This document shows positions 25,857-33,867 of a stretch of 64,000 nucleotides of DNA, piece by piece. Both the position numbers and the translations under genes were made by a program. The notes below the pieces were generated by a model. The model ran no database searches. It was given only the letters and a program-made list of their open reading frames with translations, and was not told where the DNA came from. Numbering within the stretch: position 1 is the first letter of the stretch; every line of letters starts with the position of its first letter. The stretch is from a virus, in the IMG/VR virus record IMGVR_UViG_3300022602_000058, positions 26,085-90,084 of that record. One strand, 5' to 3'.

Positions 25857-28800
25857 ATGGCCGAGACCTTACAATTTATAGATGAAAGACTCAGCAATTC
25901 GATTACCGCTATTGTACCGACTGATAAGCCTGTAGATAGATTACAACCGCTAACATTTACCGATTGGTTGTCATATAATACAAAGCTATTTACAACAACT
26001 AATGAATTTTTAAATAGATATCAATCTTATCTCAATAATTGGTATGCAGCAAAAGGAGCTAATGTAAAACAGGCATCTGCCGGAATACAAACATACTACA
26101 CTAATTTAATAAACGAAATTGTTATTAGTTACACATCTGCAGACGAGCAGCGTTACTTACAAAATATTGATGTAACAAATCCACGAGATCTCGCTATCGT
26201 TGTACCTTTTATATCACAGAAGATTAAGGATATTTGCATATATTATAGTAATCTACGTGACGACGTTAAAACAGCGTCAACGCAGTATAACTTAAAAGGT
26301 TCAAATATCGGTATAGAGAACTTACTATATGTTAACATTATAAAGGCGCTTAAAACGCAGAATTTAAGTACCACTCTTAATACGTTAAATCTTTCTCTTT
26401 CTACTATCAGTAATAATCTCATTATAGACATCGAAGATCTATTTGATACATATACTGACTATTATGATATTAGCCCAACAGCACCCGCATCAGCGTACAA
26501 CGTCAATAAAGGCGCTAGAAAGGATTATTTTAGTTTAAATCAAAACAATATTGACCCGTATCTGTATCTTAATATTAATCAGAGCGTATTAAATGCAATT
26601 CTTTCATATCCATTTTATACAATTGAATTTGGTACCAATAACTTTACTATTGATCCTTTAGTAAACTCAAGCCAATTAAATTTTCTTAAAGATCGTGATT
26701 TTACTTCTACAGTTAATGACGGTGATGTAAATAATCTTAATTTACAAATTCAGAGCCAGGAAATTACAAAGTATATTGGAGCTGATTTTTATTATATCGC
26801 GACAGGTAGTACACAGACAGCCTATACTTCAGGTTTGCTCTTTAAATCAAATAGCGAGTACGCTAACGTTTTAAATAAACGATACCCAAGTATTGCTGCT
26901 GTACCTAGTGAGGAATTTTTAAAAACAGGTAAAGAGATTGGTTTGTTTTTTAAACCAGATAAAATCGGTTTGATTAATTTTACAAATTTTAACTTTACTG
27001 CAACAATTGATCTAACCAAGCTACAACCTAATACGGTATATTACTTCCCGGATCCATCAAAATATGGTAATATATCTGGCAATACTAAACTTGACTTTCA
27101 ATCACCGGTAACGTTTTTTGAAAATAATTATTTCAATAAAATTGATTACTCTAATCAATATATGTTTGGTGATGTAGTAAGTGATCCGTATTATCAGACA
27201 TTTCGTGCCTATCAATCACGTGAACAAACTCTAAACTATTCTAATTTCGGTGTTCAACGATATACAGATTCACAAGATTTCTTTAAAGGAGATCAAGATG
27301 CAATATGGAGTAACGTTGACGTATATCCAATAACACCGTATGGTGAATATCCATTAAATGAGAGAACAGAGGCGTTATTACCGATTAATAAAACACTTGT
27401 TCAATATAAGAGTGACGTATATGGTAATCAGTATGGTCTTTATAAATCAGCTGTTAATAAACAATTTGGCTCGATTGTACCTTCACATATTATTAATGAT
27501 GTTGTATTTGATGGGTATGTGTTTAATTTAACAGCAGTAGATATAAACTGGCCAGGTTGGTATAAAGCTAAAGGTAATGTTGAGAATGTTAAATATATGA
27601 CGCTTGGCTCAACATTGAGCTATTCAGGTGTTGCGTTTAAAACAAGTATTACCGAATCAGTAGATACTACTTACGGTACACCTATTACATCAAACAATAA
27701 TACAACATTTAATACACTGTACGACTATTACGGTGAACTAATCTACAGTAATATATATGTTGATAATAACGGCTCATTTCTTGACGGTGGCGATGCAATC
27801 GTGCTAGAATCATATGATTTTTCAACCAACGATACAACACATAATGGGTTTGGCGGGTATTTAGCCACATATACCTGTAGTATAAGAGATGCGGAGTCAT
27901 TTATTAGTCCGCTTACAGCATTTCTTCCTGATTCACCAAGCGATCAAGCCGGCTTTAACATTGCTGATTCATCACTCTATTATAACACACTAGCAGATGC
28001 GTCACCGCAACCAAATGGGCCTAACGCAGTTGCAACATTCTTAGATCAGGCTCATTTCTATACAAATAATACTACAAATAATTATATAACCGAAACATAT
28101 GACTGTAATGTATTCATTGATTCAAACAACGTTAACCCATGCCCAGTAGTCGGTGCATTAAGCGGTATACACGATACAATAATATATACATATTCATACA
28201 CTGAGCCTACTAACTTCGAAAATATAAGACTATCAAATACTGATACAGTTTTAGATTTCTCTCTTACTGGTGTTAATACAACAAAGAATTCTATCTATTA
28301 TACACGCAATGTAGAGTATGGTGATTTCTATTTTAGAAACGCAAGCAATACATTCATCGGACCAATTTCTTCATCTTTAAGTGCCGTATTTGTAAATTTC
28401 TCACCAGCTGTAAGTGCAGAGCTAACGAATAGTGTTATTAATTTTGACATGTACTATGATACACTACAAATAGAAACAGAAAACTATTTAGTGTTTAATA
28501 AGCTTGTTTATGATTTTGATACCAATCAAGTACTAGGCACAACAAATCTTTATTCAGTAATAGAACGTGGTGATTCACCTGAAGTAGAGAAATTCTCAAC
28601 AGTTTGGTTGGATGAAAGAGAAAATACTCTTATTGCTGCTAAAACAACATTACTGCAAGGTAATTTAAGTGCTACTAATTACAAAGTAATCTACCCTACA
28701 ATTTATAAGACTGATTTAGTAACAGGTCAAACAATTCAAGTATACCCTGCTAAACCAGCAAATACCTTAACGTTTGCCGAGCTCAGTGCTTTCTCTCTAC

Positions 28801-29144
28801 TAGGTAAAAATCTCGAAGTTGAGATTGTACGAGTCGAGAAACCAACACTCAAATATAGTAACGATACGGATTACTACACATTAACATATCTAGGTAAGGA
28901 CACAGCTAACTGCTTCTATATTATTACTATTCGCTTCCAGTATATACAGAATATAATTCAAAACTTAACATGTACCCTTCACAAGCCAGCCACAGACGTT
29001 TATAATATAACATTCGCTAATCAACTACCCAATGGTACACGTGTGGGTAGTCCATATTTTAACACATATACAGTTGCTGGATCTGCAACTGGGCGTATAG
29101 CTAATGACCAAACGTTTATTTGGGGATATAATGTTAATGCTTAA
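25857..29144 (+). CDS. Large baseplate-type structural protein
   Basis: 1095 residues, not clearly recognised. The N-terminal 230 residues are helical (FTDWLSYNTKLFTTTNEFLNRYQSYLNNWY, IQTYYTNLINEIVISYTSADEQRYLQNID); the rest is beta-rich, Asn/Tyr/Thr-rich. A YGNQYGLYKS-type segment near 525 resembles fibre or wedge beta modules. TAAATA ends 5 bases before the ATG, so it has its own late promoter in spite of following the previous gene closely. In T4 order the next wedge genes would be 8-10, and one of these roles or a fibre anchor is possible. Stop shares TTAA with the convergent gene. Confidence 0.6.
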   Translation: MAETLQFIDERLSNSITAIVPTDKPVDRLQPLTFTDWLSYNTKLFTTTNEFLNRYQSYLNNWYAAKGANVKQASAGIQTYYTNLINEIVISYTSADEQRYLQNIDVTNPRDLAIVVPFISQKIKDICIYYSNLRDDVKTASTQYNLKGSNIGIENLLYVNIIKALKTQNLSTTLNTLNLSLSTISNNLIIDIEDLFDTYTDYYDISPTAPASAYNVNKGARKDYFSLNQNNIDPYLYLNINQSVLNAILSYPFYTIEFGTNNFTIDPLVNSSQLNFLKDRDFTSTVNDGDVNNLNLQIQSQEITKYIGADFYYIATGSTQTAYTSGLLFKSNSEYANVLNKRYPSIAAVPSEEFLKTGKEIGLFFKPDKIGLINFTNFNFTATIDLTKLQPNTVYYFPDPSKYGNISGNTKLDFQSPVTFFENNYFNKIDYSNQYMFGDVVSDPYYQTFRAYQSREQTLNYSNFGVQRYTDSQDFFKGDQDAIWSNVDVYPITPYGEYPLNERTEALLPINKTLVQYKSDVYGNQYGLYKSAVNKQFGSIVPSHIINDVVFDGYVFNLTAVDINWPGWYKAKGNVENVKYMTLGSTLSYSGVAFKTSITESVDTTYGTPITSNNNTTFNTLYDYYGELIYSNIYVDNNGSFLDGGDAIVLESYDFSTNDTTHNGFGGYLATYTCSIRDAESFISPLTAFLPDSPSDQAGFNIADSSLYYNTLADASPQPNGPNAVATFLDQAHFYTNNTTNNYITETYDCNVFIDSNNVNPCPVVGALSGIHDTIIYTYSYTEPTNFENIRLSNTDTVLDFSLTGVNTTKNSIYYTRNVEYGDFYFRNASNTFIGPISSSLSAVFVNFSPAVSAELTNSVINFDMYYDTLQIETENYLVFNKLVYDFDTNQVLGTTNLYSVIERGDSPEVEKFSTVWLDERENTLIAAKTTLLQGNLSATNYKVIYPTIYKTDLVTGQTIQVYPAKPANTLTFAELSAFSLLGKNLEVEIVRVEKPTLKYSNDTDYYTLTYLGKDTANCFYIITIRFQYIQNIIQNLTCTLHKPATDVYNITFANQLPNGTRVGSPYFNTYTVAGSATGRIANDQTFIWGYNVNA

Positions 29145-29500
29145 TTAAGCGTAAGAAGATACTTGAGACGATTTAATTCACCTAGCATCTCGTCACGTAT
29201 ATTTAAAAGATCAGTATCATTGACAGGATCAACCTCGTTTGTAATATCAATAAGATATCCAATATATTCATCAATAGCTAATAAAAAATTATCACTAAAA
29301 TTTTCAAGCTCAATAGTATAATGGGTTGAAGCCTTAGCACGGCCATACTTACCCATAAAGGTCTCGACAAACTGATCAATTAACTCATCAAAATGCTCAT
29401 ACGCTTTATTAAAGGCCTTGTGTTGGGAGTAGCTAGTTGTTTGCCAATGAAAGATTCTTATTTGATTCTGTATTTTGAGAAAAGGCGTTATAAGTTTCAT
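29141..29500 (-). CDS. Ferritin/Dps-like small protein
   Basis: 119 residues, four helices. The stretch IRIFHWQTTSYSQHKAFNKAYEHFDELIDQFVETFMGKYG has Dps-like spacing: H18-W, H27, then D42 and E46 (Dps uses H...D...E to hold iron). A related phage family of unknown function (I believe DUF5856) has this layout, but that name is from memory. It could bind iron or simply use the fold. TATAAATA, the exact T4 late sequence, ends 6 bases before the ATG. The 3' end shares TTAA with the convergent giant gene. Confidence 0.6.
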   Translation of the reverse strand: MKLITPFLKIQNQIRIFHWQTTSYSQHKAFNKAYEHFDELIDQFVETFMGKYGRAKASTHYTIELENFSDNFLLAIDEYIGYLIDITNEVDPVNDTDLLNIRDEMLGELNRLKYLLTLN

Positions 29501-29506
29501 TTTCTA

Positions 29507-29514
29507 TATTTATA
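29507..29514 (-). promoter_or_regulatory. Late-type promoter, exact TATAAATA
   Basis: TATAAATATAGAAA then ATG on the minus strand; spacer 6. Identical to the T4 late octamer. Confidence 0.75.
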
Positions 29515-29970
29515 TTAAGAAGCTCCAAAGGCAGTACAGAGAATAGATGTTGTATCATGTTGCGTACTAATAGTTGATGTACTATAAGATTCATATTCAC
29601 CATAGGGATCGGCAGACATGGAACTAGCAACCACTGGTTGCGGCGTAGTAATTGATTTATCTAATTTAGCTAAAATAAGTACAAGAAGTTGATGCATAAC
29701 AATATCAGAGTTAGCTTCATTTACAAACTCTACGATATCAGCCCGTGTAAGTTTGCCTTTTAAAACTTCAAATGGGTTAGCATAATGCCCAAACACAAAA
29801 TGAGGCAGATATTTGTTAGCCAAAGTAGCACAATCTTTAATAACATGAAAGGCTGCAGGTACTTGAATAGTGACACCTGTTTCTGGCCTTTCAGAAGCTT
29901 TTTTTGAGGGACCGTTAAGCTTAGCTTCTTTAATCTGACTATTTTCAAATATCACATCAATAAACTTCAT
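29515..29970 (-). CDS. Unknown protein
   Basis: 151 residues, not recognised. Starts MKFIDVIFENSQIKEAKL, then a helical middle (AAFHVIKDCATLANKYLPHFVFGHYANPFEVLKG) and a Ser/Thr-rich tail. Its ATG touches the stop of the upstream nuclease gene (one base shared), so it is translated from the same transcript. The tail contains YGEYESYSTSTISTQ and ends in a Cys-containing segment. Confidence 0.65.
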   Translation of the reverse strand: MKFIDVIFENSQIKEAKLNGPSKKASERPETGVTIQVPAAFHVIKDCATLANKYLPHFVFGHYANPFEVLKGKLTRADIVEFVNEANSDIVMHQLLVLILAKLDKSITTPQPVVASSMSADPYGEYESYSTSTISTQHDTTSILCTAFGAS

Positions 29971-30653
29971 TATCGTAGATAGTTAAGCATAGATATAATT
30001 TCATGCTTCATATAATTTACCGGGTAATGTGTAAATTTACAAGCCTCTCTATCAAAATAAAGTATACCGAGTTGTTGTACTTTTCTACCTGTTATTCCTT
30101 GGTACATATAGGCATATAGAGAAAGCTGTAAAGCATAATTTGAATATTCACAAGCTGGTAAATGTTCTACAGGGGAAAGCAAATAATCATTGTACTGACT
30201 ATACATATTAAACTTTTTATTAGTCTTGAAGTCAAATACACTAAACCCACCCTTATCTTCAATACGAATAATATCTGCAGTACCTGCTATCTTATATTCA
30301 TGATTATATACTTGTTGTTCAATAAGAAGATTATCACGCTTACTATCAATAAGATCTAAGTCAATATAAGCCTGGATAATATCGACATATTGCACGTCAT
30401 AGGTACCTAGCTTATTGTATTGCTCAATTGCTGCGTGTATCTCTGTACCGTAGCTTTTGCTAAAATCGTTTGATTGCTTCCATTCCGCTTTTACTTCTTC
30501 TACAGTACACTTTCTCTTCTTTGCTACTCGCTCAGCAACAATATCAGCTTCAAAAGGCTTCTTAAATTTACTTAGTACTGACGAGGCTGAAGCATAAACT
30601 TCACCTGTAAATTCGTTTTTATATGAATGGGCTATAGGGTCAAAAACTAACAT
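29970..30653 (-). CDS. PD-(D/E)XK nuclease, RecB/Cas4-type exonuclease family
   Basis: 227 residues. Motifs of the RecB-like fold in order: GTEIH (69-73), E112 in LIEQQVY, GTADII (124-129; Asp ligand), VFDFKTNKK (139-147; the D-x-K core), and QLSLYAYMY (176-184; the Q-x-x-x-Y motif). So it is a metal-dependent nuclease, probably acting on DNA ends or single strands, in recombination, repair or host DNA breakdown. A strong sigma70-type promoter (TTGATT, 17, TATAAT) ends 8 bases before the ATG, pointing to early expression. Confidence 0.85.
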   Translation of the reverse strand: MLVFDPIAHSYKNEFTGEVYASASSVLSKFKKPFEADIVAERVAKKRKCTVEEVKAEWKQSNDFSKSYGTEIHAAIEQYNKLGTYDVQYVDIIQAYIDLDLIDSKRDNLLIEQQVYNHEYKIAGTADIIRIEDKGGFSVFDFKTNKKFNMYSQYNDYLLSPVEHLPACEYSNYALQLSLYAYMYQGITGRKVQQLGILYFDREACKFTHYPVNYMKHEIISMLNYLR

Positions 30654-30661
30654 ATCGAATG

Positions 30662-30690
30662 ATTATAAATCATACGAGTTGTATAATCAA
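30662..30690 (-). promoter_or_regulatory. Early-type promoter of RecB-like nuclease gene
   Basis: On the minus strand TTGATT, 17 bases, TATAAT, then 8 bases to ATG. Best sigma70 match in the window. Confidence 0.8.
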
Positions 30691-30692
30691 CT

Positions 30693-30899
30693 CTATTCTG
30701 TATAAACATATGTACAGGTATATCCTGTATCAATAAGAGATTTATGAACTAGAGTGCATCTCATTGAGAGTAAACGTCTGTTCAATGTCGCAAACCATTG
30801 CTTCTTAACATTAACAATAATACTATTTTTCTTGTTATCAACAAGCATAGTGTCTGTGAATTCTTCGCATATTGAAGCTATGGACGCAAGAGCTGACAT
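30693..30899 (-). CDS. Small unknown protein
   Basis: 68 residues: ALASIASICEEFTDTML, then KKNSIIVNVKKQWFATLNRRLLSM, and a C-terminal CTYVYTE. Contains four cysteines. No family recognised. TAAATA lies 8 bases before the start, so a late promoter can drive it, and its stop abuts the early promoter of the nuclease gene. Confidence 0.5.
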   Translation of the reverse strand: MSALASIASICEEFTDTMLVDNKKNSIIVNVKKQWFATLNRRLLSMRCTLVHKSLIDTGYTCTYVYTE

Positions 30900-30907
30900 T
30901 ATACATA

Positions 30908-30913
30908 TATTTA
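30908..30913 (-). promoter_or_regulatory. Late-type promoter
   Basis: TTAAATATATGTATA then ATG on the minus strand; spacer 8. Confidence 0.55.
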
Positions 30914-30937
30914 AGTTTTCCTACCAGCTGTTATGAT

Positions 30938-31126
30938 TTAACTAATATTTGAAACAACATGCTTAAGTTTAACACTTAGCTGTTCAACAACAGGTACGCT
31001 TACATCAGCAAACATCTTTGCATTAAGACAAGTATCAAGGATAAAATCTAATGTTTTAATGTCAGAGATTGTAAGATCAGTGATTAATTCAATCATTTCA
31101 TCGGGATTAGGTGTTGTGTTTTCCAT
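30938..31126 (-). CDS. Small acidic helical protein
   Basis: 62 residues, acidic, mostly helical (DEMIELITDLTISDIKTLDFILDTCLN, PVVEQLSVKLKHVVSNIS). A TATAAT box lies 10 bases before the ATG, with only a weak upstream partner (TTTACT at 14 bases). Function unknown; small acidic helical proteins are common among phage early host-takeover genes, but nothing here proves that. Confidence 0.5.
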   Translation of the reverse strand: MENTTPNPDEMIELITDLTISDIKTLDFILDTCLNAKMFADVSVPVVEQLSVKLKHVVSNIS

Positions 31127-31158
31127 TTCTTTGTATATTATATTAATATAAGCTGTAG

Positions 31159-31164
31159 TAAATA
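31159..31164 (+). promoter_or_regulatory. Late-type promoter of HExxH gene
   Basis: GTAAATAGCCAACA then ATG; spacer 7. Confidence 0.6.
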
Positions 31165-31171
31165 GCCAACA

Positions 31172-31645
31172 ATGACTGTTTTTAAATTAAAGTTGACGCA
31201 GAGCTCTATACCTTGGTTTGAAGAAAATAAGGTAGATGTATATGCTATGGAAGCAGCGCTTTCTTTGCTTTTTGTAGAGCTCGAACCAACGCCTATAACG
31301 AAATGTAAACTATTAACAATACAAATTGTATACGGTGCAGAGGAAAGTTCGTATCAATTTACAACAGATAAATTATGGATATGTGATGAACCCGATAGCA
31401 AGGCAAAATCCAAGAAAAAGCGTTTACTAGCTTTCTTTGATCACTTTTTACATGAATTTCGACATTGGATGCAGTCAAGAATTTATAAAATAAGCGGGAC
31501 AAAGCTCACTTATACGGCTGAGGATGTTCAAAAGAATACAAACGCATATTTTAGGAACGAGTATGAAGTTGATGCACGTCAATTTGCTCGACTTCATATT
31601 AAGAAATTTAACAAATATTATACCTATTTCAGTAAAGCTGTTTAG
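31172..31645 (+). CDS. Putative zinc metallopeptidase-like protein (HExxH)
   Basis: 157 residues. HFLHEFRHWMQ holds an HExxH motif (HEFRH, 94-98), and NEYEVDARQFAR (129-140) supplies Glu/Asp in the place of the third zinc ligand seen in IrrE/ImmA-like gluzincins (E-x-x-A-D-x-F-A). The N-terminal 80 residues are beta-rich, unknown. It is on the plus strand among minus genes and has TAAATA 7 bases before the ATG. Its stop (TAG) shares TTAG with the convergent gene. A peptidase is plausible; substrate unknown. Confidence 0.6.
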   Translation: MTVFKLKLTQSSIPWFEENKVDVYAMEAALSLLFVELEPTPITKCKLLTIQIVYGAEESSYQFTTDKLWICDEPDSKAKSKKKRLLAFFDHFLHEFRHWMQSRIYKISGTKLTYTAEDVQKNTNAYFRNEYEVDARQFARLHIKKFNKYYTYFSKAV

Positions 31646-31842
31646 CCAAGACTCTTCATAAAAGCATTCCACACTTTACCCATATAGGATGCTTTTATAT
31701 TAGCCTCAGCACATGTCTTACAATTAGAATTACGTAGATCTAAAATATCCCTTAGATATTGTTCACGTAGTTGTTGACAGTCAGGTACTCTTTCCGGACA
31801 GGGACCGTTAAAATTAAAAAACTCATCTATCAAATTACTCAT
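31642..31842 (-). CDS. Small cysteine-containing protein downstream of endolysin
   Basis: 66 residues from the ATG that overlaps the endolysin stop by one base (TAATG); an in-frame ATG 3 codons earlier also exists. Four cysteines in a C-x6-C ... C-x2-C layout (CPERVPDC, CKTC) could bind zinc. C-terminal helix VWNAFMKSLG. Unknown function; part of the lysis transcription unit by position. Confidence 0.55.
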   Translation of the reverse strand: MSNLIDEFFNFNGPCPERVPDCQQLREQYLRDILDLRNSNCKTCAEANIKASYMGKVWNAFMKSLG

Positions 31843-32453
31843 TAAGCACAAGTTTCAACTAAAGCAGCTTCAGCATCACGTCTAGCTAGTAATCCATCTA
31901 GCCCTTTACCTTCCCATACACGTTTCATACTACGAAGCTCTTCAGCTATACCTTTATAATCTTTCTTAGGAACGAGTTCACGTATTGTACGCATTTCAGC
32001 TCGACTTGAACCACTCAAACTCGTACCTCTATTGAATATTAATGATACTAATGCACCGTAAGCATTATCACATAATTTATCAACACCAGGAAAAGTTTGT
32101 TCTGTTAATTTAGCAAACTTAGGCCAGGTTAGATCATCAAATATACTAATAGCCTGTTCCCAGGTTACAGTTATATTAAGTGGTTTTATTTGCTTTACAT
32201 AATCTTTACCTGCTTGACCTGTTTTGCCAGATGCATTCTTAATAGCTTCAAGCTGATCACCTGGTAAAAAATAAAAAATCTTCTCTAATTCACTTGGTGT
32301 ATAATAACCACAATCTACACCTATACCTAATGTTGTACCTGAAGCGCCACCCGGCCAGGTAGGATGCGATAAAAGCTTATCATAATAGCTTTTACCACCA
32401 CCAACTTCGTATTCAAGGACTAACGCCAATGCTTCAGGTGATGGTTTTTTCAT
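31842..32453 (-). CDS. Endolysin, lysozyme-like muramidase
   Basis: 203 residues. ALVLEYEVGGGKSYYDKLL (9-28) carries the candidate catalytic Glu; TWPGGASGTTLGIGVDCGYY (32-51) is the 'P-x-W-P-G-G-x-S-G-x-T-I-G-x-G-x-D' block of GH24/pesticin-type phage lysozymes. Then ALVSLIFNRGTSL and the C-terminal W-x-G-K-G-x-x-G-L-L-x-R-R-x-x-E-A segment (VWEGKGLDGLLARRDAEAAL), which is typical of lysozymes. There is no signal peptide, so it needs a holin. The ATG overlaps the stop of the upstream membrane gene in ATGA. Confidence 0.82.
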   Translation of the reverse strand: MKKPSPEALALVLEYEVGGGKSYYDKLLSHPTWPGGASGTTLGIGVDCGYYTPSELEKIFYFLPGDQLEAIKNASGKTGQAGKDYVKQIKPLNITVTWEQAISIFDDLTWPKFAKLTEQTFPGVDKLCDNAYGALVSLIFNRGTSLSGSSRAEMRTIRELVPKKDYKGIAEELRSMKRVWEGKGLDGLLARRDAEAALVETCA

Positions 32454-32833
32454 AAGTCTATCCCCCGTATAATATAATCATTTTCTTTAGCGTTATTTGA
32501 AAAGAACATTTCGTTTGAATTGGTATTTTGATTTATATTTATAGGTTGATTGGAATCTATACTCTGATCAGATACTTGATTTATATTTTGTGTCTCACTT
32601 GCACTAGTAGAACGAAATAATTTCATAGTTTCTGTTCCTGAATACCCTAGTATAAATGAACCTGCTAAAAATGTAAGGAAGGTTAAATACGGGGTAGGAT
32701 CTTTTAGAAGATGATATGCATCTAATCCAATTACAGCGGTCAGATACACTAAAAAGACAACAAGCCATCTCTGCCTGTTACCTTCTAGGAACTTTTCTTT
32801 TGTAAAAAGCTTTCTTCTGTCCTGCTGATCCAT
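32450..32833 (-). CDS. Holin-like two-helix membrane protein
   Basis: 127 residues. Charged N-terminus (DRRKLFTKEKFLEGNRQRW), then two membrane helices about 23-42 (WLVVFLVYLTAVIGLDAY) and 47-67 (PYLTFLTFLAGSFILGYSG), and a polar, Asn/Gln-rich cytoplasmic tail. It overlaps the endolysin start by 4 bases. Two helices and gene order make it the best holin candidate, though other small membrane genes lie just upstream. A TAAGTA element (late variant) lies 6 bases before the ATG. Confidence 0.6.
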   Translation of the reverse strand: MDQQDRRKLFTKEKFLEGNRQRWLVVFLVYLTAVIGLDAYHLLKDPTPYLTFLTFLAGSFILGYSGTETMKLFRSTSASETQNINQVSDQSIDSNQPININQNTNSNEMFFSNNAKENDYIIRGIDL

Positions 32834-32839
32834 TTGAAA

Positions 32840-32845
32840 TACTTA
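32840..32845 (-). promoter_or_regulatory. Late-type element, TAAGTA variant, holin-like gene
   Basis: GATAAGTATTTCAA then ATG on the minus strand; spacer 6. Confidence 0.45.
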
Positions 32846-32851
32846 TCCAAT

Positions 32852-32977
32852 TTAATGTAAGAATAAACTTGTCTTACCTAGATGAAATAAGATACATTGA
32901 GCTACAATAAATCCGAACCCCAGGCTATAAATGTATAAGAGAATGGAGAGATAGGGGGTACGCTCTTGATAATACAT
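32852..32977 (-). CDS. Small membrane protein, 41 residues
   Basis: Reading frame MYYQERTPYLSILLYIYSLG, then a hydrophobic stretch to FLH, ending at TAA. One membrane helix of about 20 residues (LSILLYIYSLGFGFIVAQCILF) after a short charged N-terminus. It fills the gap between the two membrane genes. No own promoter is apparent. Could be an antiholin or a second holin; only position and hydrophobicity support this. Confidence 0.4.
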   Translation of the reverse strand: MYYQERTPYLSILLYIYSLGFGFIVAQCILFHLGKTSLFLH

Positions 32978-32997
32978 AATTTATTAAAAATACTCTC

Positions 32998-33213
32998 TTA
33001 GACGAGAGTACCTAGAATAAAACCAATAACGAAGAAAACGATCGACAGCGCTTCCTTTGGATTAGCTACAATCCAATCCGCAAATGCATTAAGAACAACG
33101 GGTGCGTCCTTAGCTACAAAGGATTTGAATGTAATAGCTTCGTTTTTAACAGCTGTAGCAGCCTTTTCGACTGCTACCTCTACGGATGTAATTGTTTGTG
33201 TTAACGTATCCAT
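32998..33213 (-). CDS. Small single-helix membrane protein
   Basis: 71 residues: amphipathic N-terminal helix (VEVAVEKAATAVKNEAITFKSFVAKD) and a C-terminal membrane helix (ALSIVFFVIGFILGTLV). Such one-helix proteins occur in lysis or virion membrane roles. TAAATA ends 5 bases before the ATG, so it is expected late, first gene of the lysis unit. Confidence 0.55.
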   Translation of the reverse strand: MDTLTQTITSVEVAVEKAATAVKNEAITFKSFVAKDAPVVLNAFADWIVANPKEALSIVFFVIGFILGTLV

Positions 33214-33218
33214 GCATA

Positions 33219-33224
33219 TATTTA
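33219..33224 (-). promoter_or_regulatory. Late-type promoter at head of lysis unit
   Basis: CATAAATATATGC then ATG on the minus strand; spacer 5. Confidence 0.7.
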
Positions 33225-33246
33225 TGCTGGACGTTAGTTTTTCCTA

Positions 33247-33834
33247 CTAAAGTAAGAATAACCTACTGACTCTCAAGTAGATATAGAGAGCAATAATACC
33301 AAGAAGACCTACAATTACAATATCTCTCCAGAGAATAGCAAGATCGCGCTTAGCTACATCTTTCTGAAGCTGATTAAGATCTTTTACCATCTTATCGTTC
33401 ATGCTCTTTTGATGAATAACTTCATCATCTGTGGCTTTCTTATCTTTTTGAAGATTAACATTATCTGCTTTAAGCTGCTTTGCCGTTTCACGGTCTTTTA
33501 GGAGTGTTTGGTATTCATCTGTACCTACAACAATAACCTTATCTGCCTTAAACTGATTTGGTACAAGAATAACTCTTGTTGAATCAGTAGGACTTGCACC
33601 TTTAATTACCTTACCGGCTGAATAAACAGACTCAACCGGTATTCTATGTTTAGGAATCTTAACAAGCTTAGTTGTTTCATTTGAATAATAATAAGCTAAA
33701 TCAACTCGACCTTTATTAACGGAATCATTAGTAGCGTAAACATTCTGACTCAACGCTTCAGATTGTTTTTCAGTATAATAAGTACAACCTGAAATTAAAA
33801 GTCCAGTAAGAAATAAAACAGCAATCTTCTTCAT
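33247..33834 (-). CDS. Candidate unimolecular spanin (lipoprotein with C-terminal membrane helix)
   Basis: 195 residues from the ATG at 33834 (an earlier in-frame start exists, but this one begins the signal peptide). MKKIAVLFLTGLLISGC is a lipoprotein signal with lipobox L-I-S-G-C (C17). The body includes a beta-type part and a coiled coil (about 105-170: ETAKQLKADNVNLQKDKK, KMVKDLNQLQKDVAKRD), and ends in a membrane helix (DIVIVGLLGIIALYIYL) with basic residues after it. Outer-membrane lipid anchor plus inner-membrane anchor in one chain is the layout of u-spanins, which join outer and inner membranes at lysis. Position near endolysin/holin supports it. Confidence 0.6.
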   Translation of the reverse strand: MKKIAVLFLTGLLISGCTYYTEKQSEALSQNVYATNDSVNKGRVDLAYYYSNETTKLVKIPKHRIPVESVYSAGKVIKGASPTDSTRVILVPNQFKADKVIVVGTDEYQTLLKDRETAKQLKADNVNLQKDKKATDDEVIHQKSMNDKMVKDLNQLQKDVAKRDLAILWRDIVIVGLLGIIALYIYLRVSRLFLL

Positions 33835-33867
33835 ACTATTAATTAAAACAGCATGAAGAAAAAGCAA

